Shown here one piece after another: positions 34,244-45,782 of a stretch of 64,000 bases of DNA. The notes beneath the pieces are model-generated. The model saw only the letters and a program-made list of their open reading frames with translations, did no database searches and was not told the origin of the DNA. Location of the stretch: NCBI GenBank assembly GCA_963921825.1, contig OY997596.1, positions 8,189,001 through 8,253,000 of the forward strand, written 5' to 3'. The stretch is from Erodium maritimum. Taxonomy: Eukaryota; Streptophyta; Magnoliopsida; Geraniales; Geraniaceae. Numbering within the stretch: the stretch's first letter is position 1; each line of letters begins with the position of its first letter. Made by a program: the position numbers and the translations under genes.

Positions 34244-37200
34244 CTATATTCTGCTTATATCGCGCCCAAACACAAAGGTAGTAACCCAGTTGATAGTCAC
34301 ATAGAATCTGTTCCTCCAGCTCACTACACGTGTCAGGTAAGCAGAGCGCCAGATGAACCAGCTCGTAAAACCCGCCATAGATATTCCCTTCCCATCCTGT
34401 CCAAAATAGTTCATATTTATATATCTTTGTTATACACACAGTTTTATATTCTAACATATACACAGTTTTATATTCTAACATACGCTTTCATGAAATATAA
34501 GTTATGTTGTCATATTAAAAGACTGATTCAACTAAAGGTGAAACATGGGAGCGGGAGAATGTTAACCTTGCTCTGTCTAAGATCGACGAGAGCCTTGAAC
34601 CTGCCGACAGTGGCCATGCTACCAAGATGCTTGTAAACAAATGGATCTCCATATTCCATGTCTTGTGCACTGTTAGCTCGTCCTTTGCCAGCTTCACCCA
34701 TTTTGTTGACTAGTACCGATAAATATTTTCCTTGCCTCTCAGCAACCTGTGCCACAAACTCAGCACCAGTAACAACTAGAATGTGAAATTGGTTGAAACC
34801 TTAATTATCTTACCTGAGCCAAAGCCGGAAGGACCGGCCTGCCTGTGCTTTCCAGAAACCCGCAACAGTCACCTATTGCAAACACATCTTGCACGGACGG
34901 AACTCGTAGCCATTCATCAATGCCTATCCTGTAGATTTCAAATTAAATGTATTCAGGGTAGCGATTTGTAAAACGTGCATCGTCAGAGTAATAAATTGTC
35001 ATTTGTTAAGATACAAAAACACTAAACAGACCTTCCACCAGGGGATTTAGGGAGATCGAGGGCATTGACAAAATCCGAGGGGCCAACGCCTGTAGACCAT
35101 ACTAGCAACCCATATGGGACCTCGGTGCCATCGTTAAGTATTAACTTCTTTGGTTGAACATCCTTGACAATTCCACGAACAAGACGAACTCCTGACTGAG
35201 AAAACCCAGAACTCAAGTGAACTATATCAAATATGCAGCAACTCATTAAGAATCGTATTAATAAGGTAATGATCAATAAACATGTTGCACATACTTTTGT
35301 TAACTGTTTTGTGGCATAATGGCGAAGACGGTCATCAAATGAAGATAAAATCTCATTTGCCTGTGAGATTATAACAAATTAATCATGTAAAATGCTTCAA
35401 ATCTATTATAATTAGAAGGGTTAATTATGTTTACCTACACTAATGTATACATGTATTACACATGTACATACTAACATTTAAAAATTACACATACTTACAC
35501 TAACCTTTATATTTAGTATGTAGGTTAGTGTATGCATATGTAATTTTAACACATAAGTTAGTATAGGTATTTGTTAAAATCTTGAAAATGTATAAAGGTT
35601 AGTACAAGTATCAGTAATATCCAAACATTAATGTGTACTTGATAAACATAATAAACCATAATTAGAACCGAGATGAAGATAATGCAGACCTCGATCAAGG
35701 TGACATGGATGTAATCTTTGACATGGGAGTATCTCTGATGAACGTCCTTCATGATAAACTCACTAAGTTCACCGCTAAACTCAACTCCGGTCGGGCCACC
35801 TCCAACAACGACACAATGCAAAAGTCTGCATTTCTCTTCTTCGGACACTCCTATTCCCCAACCAAACCAACAAGTTAGAAAACAGAGAACTCAAATTCAG
35901 AGAACATAGTAAAAACTCTCATGGATCCTCGGAGTATATGCAGACCTGGTACGTCGGACAACATGAGATTGAGGAGCAGCTTTCTACGGATCTCTTGAGC
36001 ATGAGAAACTTCACGAAGAAACGTTGCGTGTTCTTTCACGCCTTGGATTCCGAAGGTGGAGGCTTGTGCTCCCAAGGCGATGACCAACTTGTCGTATGCT
36101 ATTTCAAACTTCCATGGCTTCAAGGTGCTTAATCCATCAGTAACAGTCTCGCAGCTTACCTATAATCAATGAATTATACTACTTTTGATCAAGCCAAGTA
36201 GCCTTCAATCCATAAATTTCAGTAATCACTGTCTTAACATCTATGTATGGCACTGGAAGCATAACAATCATCATTAAATGGTATTATGGGTTAATGTCAA
36301 TTATCAAACTGCTTTAGATACCCAACACAATTTTCAAATTAGAGAGAACAAAATAGATAACTTTTAAGGATAATCCTAAAACTTGCTGTTAATGTGCACA
36401 TTTTGCAAATATTATCACTGAATTATTTTCTTCATTTTTTCAAAAACATCCCCAATTATTTTCCGTCTACAAATTTGCTATCTTTAACGAAAATTAACTA
36501 TGAGACAGTCACATAAGTTCAATTTTTGAGAGACGTATATTATACGTGTTTTGCCATTGGTAACTCTCGTATATACGTATTCTGTAATTTGGAACCATTT
36601 GAATCACTACGCATTGATTCAAAGGGTTTTTCCAAGGGCAAAAGATTTTAGATTACAAATCAAAATTTGGACTCTTTTCTTTTACTTAAACCTAAGACAA
36701 AGAACCTCTTTTTTCTTATCGAAAATTTTACGTTTCCAGAAAACTTACAATATAGTGGTTGCTCATGGTTATTTCGGAAGACTTGTCTTCCAATATGCTA
36801 GTTTTAACAACTCATGTTCTTTACATTTCTTCCTGGCTACTTGGCATGTCGTGGGTATCTGGTTTAACGCTTTAGGTATCAACACTATGGCTTTCACTGA
36901 TTATACGCTTTTGCATGGTCACTTTCGACATTTTGCAACAAAAAAACAATAGTGGATTTGGAGACGAAAAATAATTGCGGATGATTTTACCAAAAAATTA
37001 ATAATAATTTACCGATTATATTTACAAAACGAACTTAGTTGGTGCAAGTCTTTGCAACCATCCCTAAATTTGAATACCCAATGCCATCAGTGTCCACATC
37101 TCAATTATGGACCAGAAACACTTGAAGAGGCAATCACACAGATTCTACAATCCAGGCTAAATATTCAAACAAAATCACAAATCCAAAATAAGAGTTAGCA

Positions 37201-37633
37201 GCAGTACCACATGTTTTTGAGTGTCGATGGCGGTTGAGTTAGCGAGGCAAAAGTAAGAACCCGGTTCGCGAGAAATGGCGGGTTGGATCCTGGCGATGGG
37301 CTCGGCGACGGACCTGAACTCGAGAGTGCCGACGCAGGTGGAGGCGAGGAGGGGAGTGAACACCATGTGGTTCCGCGGAGACACGCACACCACGTCGTAG
37401 ATGTTCGTGTCCAACGTCTTCATCAGCCGGCACCCGGCCCACCCGGACCCCAACACCACCACCCTCGGCTTCTCGTCGCCCTTTGTGGGTCCCAGACCCG
37501 AAAACGAGGTTTCCGGGTCGGGTCGGGTGCTGAAATGGGAGAGCCACGACTTCGCCGTAATGGCGGCTGGTTTGTTTTTGAATGATGATCTGGTAATGGC
37601 AGAGACTTGGACAATGTTCCTGAACCAACTCAT
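34244..37633 (-). CDS. NDA2: Internal alternative NAD(P)H:ubiquinone oxidoreductase (type II, NDA class)
   Basis: A non-proton-pumping, rotenone-insensitive NADH dehydrogenase bound to the inner face of the inner mitochondrial membrane. Exons: 37633-37208, 36159-35946, 35850-35690, 35360-35295, 35195-35032, 34928-34814, 34746-34567 and 34396-34244, giving 1,479 nt and 492 aa with consistent phases and GT-AG borders. Two dinucleotide folds are seen: GSGWAG (62-67) and GGGPTG (230-235). The Ser/Thr/Arg/Lys-rich first 50 residues suit a mitochondrial presequence. There is no EF-hand insert, so it is not the NDB class. The C-terminus SRI is PTS1-like, and dual mitochondrial/peroxisomal targeting is reported for Arabidopsis NDA proteins. 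Intron 1 holds a psbA fragment and intron 3 a MITE. NDA2 rather than NDA1 is inferred from synteny with FAD3. Confidence 0.95.
35418..35657. mobile_element. MITE in intron 3 of the NDA gene, 10-bp TSD
   Basis: A 240-bp insert is flanked by exact ATAATTAGAA (35408-35417 and 35658-35667). Ends GGGTTAATTATGTTTA and, reverse-complemented, GGTTTATTATGTTTA are inverted repeats. The centre can fold (ATTACACATACTTACACTAACC pairing with the TTAGTGTATGCATATGTAAT region, written in part). The duplication size suits a Mutator-like parent. It ends only 22 bp from the exon-3 donor. Confidence 0.82.
36741..36895 (+). pseudogene. psbA: Nuclear copy of a plastid psbA fragment (NUPT) in NDA intron 1
   Basis: About 50 codons on the plus strand read as photosystem II D1: [20 protein letters not shown], then [20 protein letters not shown] and [11 protein letters not shown]. 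Plastid D1 has the same string with a few substitutions (for example [20 protein letters not shown] as I know it). Similarity starts and stops abruptly, and the frame is embedded in non-plastid sequence antisense to the NDA gene. It is therefore a short, mutated transfer of organelle DNA and cannot make a D1 protein. Confidence 0.85.
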
Positions 37634-37761
37634 CGGTCTTGTCTGAAAATGGGTTTGTGAATTGAAGAAGAGTGTGACTCTTATTTTGGTTGGACGAAAT
37701 ATCCTCATTTCTCGGAGGAGAATATGCAGATAAATAATAAATTCAATACGCCACGCTGGCA

Positions 37762-37769
37762 CTTTATAT
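37762..37769 (-). promoter_or_regulatory. Possible TATA box of the NDA gene
   Basis: ATATAAAG on the minus strand lies about 130 bp before the ATG. Confidence 0.4.
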
Positions 37770-37812
37770 GGACGTGTTTGACTTATAGTCGGCTATGGAC
37801 CTATGGTCATTC

Positions 37813-37818
37813 CACGTG
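37813..37818 (-). promoter_or_regulatory. G-box CACGTG upstream of the NDA gene
   Basis: A perfect CACGTG palindrome lies 180 bp upstream of the ATG and about 45 bp upstream of the TATA-like element. Light responsiveness is known for Arabidopsis NDA1. That this site acts in light control is inference. Confidence 0.45.
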
Positions 37819-38440
37819 TTACTCTATCCTATTACTGGTTATGACAATTCAAATTTTCTTCTTAGATTCTACTAATAGACTGTAAATCAATCCATCTAAG
37901 TGCTTGTTAATTACTTGTTCTGGTTGTTCTGAAAACTGATATGGGAGTGAGCCGTGTATATGTGTTACTAATTACGTGTGAGGAAGAGTTTTTTCAAGAG
38001 AGAAATCAGTGGATTATGTATTATATCATTTGAACGAATAAAATAACAAATTCTAAACTTGTTACACAGATTTTATGGAACACAATATACTATATATAAT
38101 TAAATACACATAAATTTGTGATAAATATAATTATTTGTTCAAACTCAGTCGAACTCATTAAAAATATTTAAATGATATCAACTTTTTTTTTTTGAAAACT
38201 TCGTAATACCAAACTTTATATAGTAGTCAATACCTAATTTGTCTATGTAAATGGAATAGTACTTAGATTTTGATTATGCACGTTATATGATACCCAAGTT
38301 TAATTTCTCCCAACTCTAGTTGAAAATTCAATTTTACGGCGAAAAAAGGGTTGGGAACTTAATTCTTGTACTTAACTTTTTTCATCAGCAAAACATGTTT
38401 AAAAAAATATGTTCTTTAAAGAGAAGAGTAGGGATGAAAT
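37819..38440. other. AT-rich spacer upstream of the NDA gene
   Basis: Beyond the promoter I see no gene or repeat. Confidence 0.5.
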
Positions 38441-39030
38441 TAAACTTAAGGAGCAATTCGATGATAGATCCTCAACCAATAATTCTTTACACACAGTGAT
38501 AATCACCAGAAGAACACAATACATCAACCCAACTATGGGTGAAGAACACAAAGGAGAAAAGATACCAAACTAAAACAGCAACAAATTTTAGGTCTACAAA
38601 CCATATTTACCCACCATGAAGCACAATTTTAAAAATATGCCTAATATACCAGATTTGTCTATCATTAAGCACAACAAAAAATGATAGCCTCCAACAACCC
38701 GAGACACCCCTACCCTAATCCAAATCAGGAATTAAATGCACTATATTCCCAAAAGAACCACGAACCCCTTTAAGAGGGAACGATGGTCTTACCGGGCCCA
38801 ACACCGCGAGCGACCGAGAATTACCATAAGAAACCCATCGATGCCCACAATAACCTAAATATTTGACAAAGGGTTTTCATAAGCATCACTACCCAGTGAA
38901 CTCGCCGGCGACCAACACCAAAAATCTGGCGAGACCGAACCACAAACGTGGCCGGGAACACTAGAAGGCCTAATTGAAAAATATAGAGGTTTGGGAAGGA
39001 GTTGAAGACCGAAAAAGGACATAGTAGGGA
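38441..39030 (-). mobile_element. LINE 3' fragment, minus strand
   Basis: The minus strand shows a T/G-rich 3' region with the word GTGCTTCATGGTGGGTAAA, which also occurs in related form in the LINE copies at 45783-47747 and about 47930-49575. No usable ORF remains. Confidence 0.5.
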
Positions 39031-39591
39031 TGAAGGGCCTTACCGACCTCAAGAGCCCTAGATTAGGGGCGGAGCCACCAAGGGGAAGAAGACGGACTTC
39101 ACAACAGCAAAAGCAACCAAAATCGCATCAATCCACCAACGGGAAGTGCGTGCCACTTCCGGATTTAGAAGAATCGTCATCTCTAGTCACGACAACCTCT
39201 CTTCCATCCGTGGACTCGCTTGTTAGTCCTGGACGAGGACACTATCATCAAAGTTCCATACATACCAGTGGACAAAGCCTCTTCGGGCCATCTCCTGTTT
39301 AGGATGGTCGACCTCCTCCGCTTAAATCGGTCTTATAACCAACAAATCATGACAAGGGTCATAACCAAGGGGCGGGGCTCCTCGACCGAGCATATGGTGG
39401 TCAAGTACTTGGTTGTGTACGATATATATTTCACTTCGCAAGAGGCGAAGGATAGGGTGAGACGGGTTGAACCATGGTGCTTTGATCATGCCCCTCTCAT
39501 CCTCGCCGACCTCCCGCCATACGGGACGTCAGCCCCAATTGGATCGTATCTAGTTATAAGATCAAGCTTGGGATCTCCTGCTGAAGGTTAT
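39031..39591 (+). pseudogene. LINE ORF1 remnant, left half
   Basis: DUF4283-type sequence on the plus strand, best at 39220-39590: LLRLNRSYNQQIMTRVI, YFTSQEAKDRVRRVEPWCF and LILADLPPYG. The frame is cut by the solo LTR at 39592 and resumes at 42333. Confidence 0.72.
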
Positions 39592-42332
39592 TGTAAAACC
39601 CACGTCATTTTAAAAGGGTTTTATTGTGCAAACTGAAACTTGGGGTACCTTTTTGCATTAAGTTATTAAAAAAAAGGAAGGGGCTGGACCCGACCAGACC
39701 CAGCCAAGCCAGCCCACCCAGCCAGGCCCTCTACCTCCCATTGGGCCGCGCAGACAGGCCCGTTAGTGGCCCAGGTACACAAGTCGGGCTATATATTTCG
39801 GCTACACCATCATAACCCTAAGATTCACGTCTACAGACAGCGCCGTTTCCCCTTCTTCCACCTCTCCCATCTTCACCCAACTAGAACTCGTCCTCCCACC
39901 TCCTCTCCTTCTCGTCTCAATTGACCCGAGCCGCCGTCGGCGTCTCGTCCCCGGTCTCTCCCACTCCCACGAACCACCATCTCCGTCAGCTAAAGCTCGT
40001 CGCCCTCTCTCCTCCCTCTCTCCCTCAACCCGTCGTCTCCTTTCAACCAGAGTCGTCGCCGGCCGTTCCTCGTCCCGAGCTCCCGTCTCTCTCTCTCCTT
40101 GTTGGTTTCGGGCTCGCCGGCGAGGAAAGAACCACGCGTAGCTGGGCCGGTGCAGATCTGAGGCGTACTCCGCCGCCACCGCCCTTTCTACTTCCTACGG
40201 TGAGCGTTACACCGTGAAGCCCCGGCCGGGTTGGTCACCGCCGGTGGTCGGATTCTGACCAAAAACACTCCATCTTCCCTTTATTTATTTTTTCGAGTTT
40301 CTATTGTTTCTGTTCTTGTTGAAATGAGAACTCGTGGATCTGTTCATTTGGAGTTGATTTTTTTAATCTGGAAACTGAAGCAATTTCATTCTTGTATCTG
40401 GTTTTGTTCTTGAGAAAGGATTAACGATATCGGATTTAAACGGAGAGTTAAGAAATTGAAAGAGAAGAAAATTGATTTCAGTTTCGATTTGAAATGGGTC
40501 TTGAGACTGGAACTAATTCGAAGAGAAAGAAAAAGGAAAGCGGTTTTAATGTAAAAAGGAAAGATTTTTAAAACAAAAATCAGACTTGCTTTAAGACGGG
40601 TTTTGGACTGTAAACGGTTTTGGAACCATGGATGAATGAAACGGACTCTCAAACAAGACGATTAAAAATCAGACTTATACGGGACTAAAAGTGGAACAGT
40701 GAATCGTGCCTCGGGATCCGTACCTCGGGAAACGTGCATCGGGTTCTGGTGTCGAGGCTCGGGTACTCGAACCCGATTCATTTAAGTCCACTTTTATCCC
40801 GTTCAAGTTTAAAAGGCAGCGTATTGATTTTACTTGGGCCTTATATGATCTGAGTGTAATCTTTACCTGTTAAAATCAGACTCGGATTTCGCCCGAGGAG
40901 ACGAGGCTAGCCGGACAGTTGTTGATAGGAGTATTTGTTCGTAGGAAGACCACCAGGTAGGGAAAGTCCTAACTACTTGAGTATTTCATTACTAGTATGC
41001 CTACTAGGTTAATAAAATCGAAAATGTCCTCGAATTGCTTATAGGATGCGAATAACTAGAATAATCGTCTTTCAATTATTAATAACCGGACGTGTCTAGT
41101 ATGCATGCATAAGATGAGAATAACTAGTGTAATCGCTTTCAATACTTGGAAATTGTTTTACTGGTAGAGAGGCCGTGATGAGCCCTCGGATTAGTTGTGT
41201 TTTAGCTTCACATGCTCGTTTGCTAGTCATTAGGATAATTAAGAGTCTAATGAAACTAGTTAAATTTTATGCTTGAATGATTGATTGGATGTTTACATGA
41301 TTGGTTGATTGAATGATTGTATGCTTGGTTAATTGATTGAGTGTTGAATGATTGAATGTTTGAACGGATGATCGAGTATGACTGATTGTGCCAAACGGTA
41401 CGATCAGGTGATCGATGGACCGATCGATCGTGACAGGTAAGTATGACGGTAAGTGTAGAGGACTAAATGGATGTCTTGGGTGGGTTGTGGTGAAAGTATG
41501 ATTCGATAAGTGTTGGTTGGTTAATATGTTATAGTGTGACTCTCTTATTCTTGTTTTTGAGATGTTTGGTTGTTCGGTATGGTACCTACACCGTTGAGGA
41601 GTCCGGTGTAGGATGATATAATGATTATTGTTGATACGGTATGGAACCTACACCGTTGAGGAGTCCGGTGTGGGATGATAGAATGGTTACTTGAGATTCA
41701 ACTGAGTGTGTGCGTCCTGTGGGAGCATTGTCTCGGTTCCCGATGATCTATGGTCCTTTGGACCGAGGGAAAATCCGACATGACACAAGAACCTAGCGTT
41801 CCGGAGTAGTGGGATTGAAGTTGTTTGTGTGATTTTCATTTACTCTCATTTTTAATGGTTATCAAATATTTGCAGTACTTTCCTTTTTATTTCTCATAAT
41901 ACCGTTATTCTTAAGAATTGAATATTATTTCCTCTTTAGTCTTTTCATAGTATGTTATTGGTTAATGGTATTAACTGCACATTGTGCGACCGTACTAAAA
42001 CCCTTTTATTTTTTAAAATGAGGCTAACCTGTTTATGATTTTCCCTACTGAGCGTAAGGTCACCCCTATTTGTTTATGACTGTTCTACAGGTTTGCGTGA
42101 TGATTAGTGGACTCGAGGCTCGGGAGCTTCTAGGGTCCGGGTGCTTAGAGATGTTGGTCGTATTTTGTGGTCATGACCTTTTGTTAAAGGATTTATTATG
42201 AGTATTATTTGAGACTTTTTTATTAAATGAAAGTTGGATGATTTTACTGTTTTTATGTTATCTTATTGTTATACTCGTTTCCTCTTTAAGTCACGTCTCG
42301 AGTCCGGTCAAAACCGGATTTGGGGCGTGACA
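39592..42332 (+). mobile_element. Solo LTR (variant C), 2,741 bp, TSD GTTAT
   Basis: It runs from TGTAAAACCCACGTCATTTT to GGATTTGGGGCGTGACA, flanked by exact GTTAT (39587-39591 and 42333-42337). It carries a CT-rich leader (39840-40200), donor-like CACCAG|GTAGGGAAAG (GT at 40957), TACACCGTTGAGGAGTCCGG repeats (41580-41670), acceptor-like TGTTCTACAG (42081-42090) and the hairpin TCCGGTCAAAACCGGA (42303-42318). It splits a LINE ORF1. No gag or pol. Confidence 0.92.
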
Positions 42333-43170
42333 GTTATGATGGAAGTAACGGGGACTATGGTGGACAACACCCTGAGTTGATGTGTGAAAGTCCATTGTGA
42401 TCAATGAGGCCTCTTTTGGGGAGGCAAGATCAAAGTTCGCTTCTATATGGATCTTGACAAACCCTTCCGACATTCCATTATGCTCTAGTTCAAGGATATT
42501 CCTGATACTATATGGGTCAGGTTGGTGTATAAGCAGTTTCTTATATTTTGCTTCAATTGTGGTCGTCTTGCACATGCAACTCATGAGTGCAACACACCCA
42601 TACCCCGTGTGGCACAAATCGATCCCTCTCTTGTCGCCAATGACACCTCAAAGGTAGGACATCAATTTGAAACTAAATGGAAGCCGAAGTCGAGCCGTTC
42701 ATCGCTTGTGGTTCCCCTAGGTTTTCATCCCTTTCACCCACAACCCATGTCCCGCCATTGAAAACAAATTCCCCTTAAAGTGTTAGTATATTCTTGGATC
42801 CACACGTCCAGCTGGAATCCTCAAACCTCTAGAGGAACAAAGGAGGGTTTGGCCTGAAGACATCTGTTGACCGTGACAATCAATGTCTTGCCTAACCCAC
42901 AATTAGGAGAGACGGGTAACATGTAGCCCCTGGCTCCCCCACAATTAGGAGGGACATACAACACGGGGGAGCCAAGGGGACACCCCCTGGAGATGACAGC
43001 CTACACGAAGTCCGAAAAGGGGTTACTCCCATCCCATCATCGGGCATTAAACCAAAGAAGATCTTGGCCATGAAAATGGTACTCGGCCTTAATTCTATCG
43101 GGGCTGTCGAGGAGTCATACGAACAACAAACGATATCTGATAAACAATCTCGCCAGGACAAATAAGGAGT
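42333..43170 (+). pseudogene. LINE ORF1 remnant, right half with zinc knuckle
   Basis: It continues the ORF1 begun before 39592. Degenerate codons lead to FCFNCGRLAHATHEC (CX2CX4HX4C, about 42540-42590), then a Pro/Ser-rich tail in several frames. TCCCCCACAATTAGGAGGGA recurs in similar form at about 42896-42960. The frame is broken by stops near 42390. Confidence 0.72.
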
Positions 43171-43700
43171 CCTTAGAGATACGGGTCGTTGGGGAGGAAC
43201 AACATCCTGACCCTTATTTGGGTTCCTCCACCAGTTACTGTGTTAATCACACAATTTTTACAGAGGTTTTATAGTACTCTCCCAAGGAATAAACAATAGT
43301 TAGGAACCCATATTTGTATCCGGTTGAGCTAAGATTGGTTCCCTTTCCCTCTAAAATGTTTAAGTTCATATTTTTTTACGTTTAACTCTTATGTCAAGAC
43401 TGATTATACCTAGGTTTAGTCTTAAAATTAACTTGTAGGCTTCTCTTCCAACACTACATCCCTAATTCTTTTATACGTATTTTTAATTGACTTTAATAAA
43501 GAAAATACCTTTTGCTCAAAGCTGAAAAATAGGTCAAAAATTTGTTCCACACAGATATAATGGTTACAAATCACTCGTTCATTTATTTATCAAGTCCCGC
43601 GTATATAAGGGTTTATGCAATTGAGCGAGAATAACACACACAAATTAATGAAAAAAGCGTCGTCGTTTTGGTCGTTTTGACGCACATACAAACATATGAG
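43171..43700. other. 3' flank of the peptide gene
   Basis: AT-rich, presumed 3' UTR and downstream sequence of the PSY gene next to 43700. Nothing else is recognised. Confidence 0.4.
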
Positions 43701-44634
43701 CTAGCCTCTGCGGCCAACTCCGGTCCTTGTGCTCCTGCCGGCCGGAGGATCGTGTCCGCGATTGGCCGTCGGGTCGCCGTAGTCATCAGTGGTCACCATC
43801 AGGGACCTTTTTCCGGCTGCCATAACCGTTGACGACGGGCTTAAATGATAGTTCACCGACCTTATCCCCTTCATCGCTATCTCTGTCTCACCACCTTCTT
43901 CATTAACAGACAAAAACATTAATATCTTACATACTATATTAAACTCGGTGTCGGCAATGTAACGAACAAACTAAACCACACATATATAGAAACTTAGAAA
44001 CTCAGCAGATCGAGAAGAAAAGAAAAGGGAACAGTGTCTGTAGATTATTTTTAGTAACTTTGTGAATAACGAGGTTGTCTTGATTCGCCAGCTGTACTTC
44101 TATAGTCATCAAATTGCACATAGCTTGCACTCACTTCTATAGTTATATAGCCTTCTTTTTTCTTAAATACTATTTTAGAGAGACATTTAATATGAATCTT
44201 TTAGCAGATATCATCGGGAAAGAATATTCAAACCGATTCAATATATAACGGATTAGGTTCCAATAAATGCAAACAGACATAAATATATCCGGAAAAAATT
44301 ATTATTCGATCGTGTATTAACTTTTATGTATAATACTAACAATTTTCATGTATTGTATGCGTAATTGTTGTGTATTTGTAGTCTATATGTTAAGGGACTA
44401 TAGCTTTGATCATCTTTTATATATAAGATGATGAAGTTATTTAAATGAAATACGAACAGTATAAAATTATGTCCGATAAAAGATAAATATGTTACGGGAA
44501 AAGAAAGGCAAGTAAAAATAAATACCTGAGATTGTGGTAAGAGGAGAGGAGGACAAAAAAGCGAAAGAGACTAGAAAGAGGCAGAAAAGAAGGCAGCCGA
44601 GACGAGCTCCGCCTCCGGTGAAACCATACGCCAT
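43701..44634 (-). CDS. PSY3: PSY-type tyrosine-sulfated peptide precursor
   Basis: Secreted growth-promoting peptide precursor, perceived at the cell surface by PSY receptor kinases. Exon 1 is 44634-44526 (36 codons plus one base, donor CAG|GTATTT). Exon 2 is 43897-43701 after a 628-bp intron. The product is 101 aa. Residues 11-30 are hydrophobic (signal peptide, ending near LSSS). The conserved motif DYGDPTANRGHDPP lies at 75-88; Tyr76 after Asp75 is the expected sulfation site. Arabidopsis PSY1 has DYGDPSANPKHDP at the same place. A basic tail follows. The acceptor is AAGAAG (NAGNAG), so a one-residue variant is possible. Family assignment is firm; PSY3 orthology is inferred from its place between NDA and PHF5A. 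Confidence 0.88.
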
Positions 44635-44724
44635 TTTTGTTGAGCTTCCGGCGACTACTGATTAGTGTAGAGTTTTTTCTTGGTGATGGATCGATTCACC
44701 AACACTAGTAGTCTAAGTTTGTGG

Positions 44725-44732
44725 TATTTATA
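44725..44732 (-). promoter_or_regulatory. TATA box of the peptide gene
   Basis: TATAAATA on the minus strand lies about 90 bp upstream of the ATG, a typical core-promoter spacing. Confidence 0.6.
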
Positions 44733-45349
44733 GAGAGATGTGAATAAAGAAGGTGAGCTTTATGCTTTTTAACGGTTGTGACCGTGTCTGTGGTGGGTGG
44801 GTGGCACGTTACCCACATGATCTGACTCATCTCAACCCTCCGTTTACATCATTCATTTATTTAGTCAACGGTACCTTTTCAATTACCCACTTGCCCGACG
44901 ATCATTGAGATCGGAACCATACTATACATACATCTCCGTACCCACTATTGGTTACCCTTTTATTAACTTGGAGATTAAAGTAGTTCATATTACATCTATA
45001 ACATGATATATAATATATTGGTTTGTTAGGTCACATGTGATGTGATGTTGAATTTATATATCACCAACTTTCTTTTCGTGTGCTTCAGGTTGTCTTAGTA
45101 ACTGAATATCGACTGTTTATCCGGTTGAAAGAATATGTGAACTTGAATTGTACCTTACATCTTTAATATTTTTCATTTTTGTTTAAGTGTTTCTCAATTC
45201 AATTCTTAAAGTAATTGTTATCGATTTTTCTCAATAGATAGTTTTCAATCAAGAAATCGACGTTGCCTGTATTTGAGTGTCAACTAATTTACAACCAGAA
45301 GTGATTAAGTACGAATAGCCACCACCAGCCATTTAAGGAATTGTGCCAC
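44733..45349. other. Peptide-gene promoter region and spacer
   Basis: AT-rich upstream sequence with no recognised repeat or ORF. Confidence 0.45.
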
Positions 45350-45782
45350 TGAGGTTTGGTTGGTGGCCAACACAGGTCGATCTTAGTATTGTGCTAAAAC
45401 ATGAATCTTTATATACCATGAAATGTGGCTACCTAAACACTATTATATTACTTATACCTATGCTAGTAATTACAAGAAATTCATCCATCCGTGCAACAAA
45501 TAATGTCAGATAGGACAGCAGATCAGTTGACTTAGCAAAGTCTTAACCCATTATATATCTTCCATCTTAATCATCATACCTGCCGAGAATACCACCAACC
45601 AATTCCAGATTTGACTCTAAATCTGAAAGCATTAACAAAATAATAAAGGAGAATAATGAGGTATGATTTAATAAGAATACTCAACATATCATAGTTTTTT
45701 TTGGTAAGAAAGTTAACAAAGAAGCTTAATATGAGACAAACAAGAAGTTGACATCATAGTTGCCTTCTAATCCACAAAGTAG
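45350..45782 (-). pseudogene. Duplicate of the PHF5A 3' flank
   Basis: It is colinear with 53757-54165: GAGGTTTGG, GGCCAACACAGGTCGA, TTAGTATTGTGCTAAAACAT, CATCCATCCGTGCAAC, GAGAATAATGAGGTA. It continues, after a LINE insertion, at 47748. It represents the 3' untranslated and downstream part of a duplicated PHF5A locus. Confidence 0.8.

Noticed and set aside
36551-36952. 133-codon plus-strand gene inside the dehydrogenase intron
   Set aside because: Only the middle part matches plastid D1; the ends are unrelated intron sequence, so it is a fortuitous frame through a plastid DNA insert.
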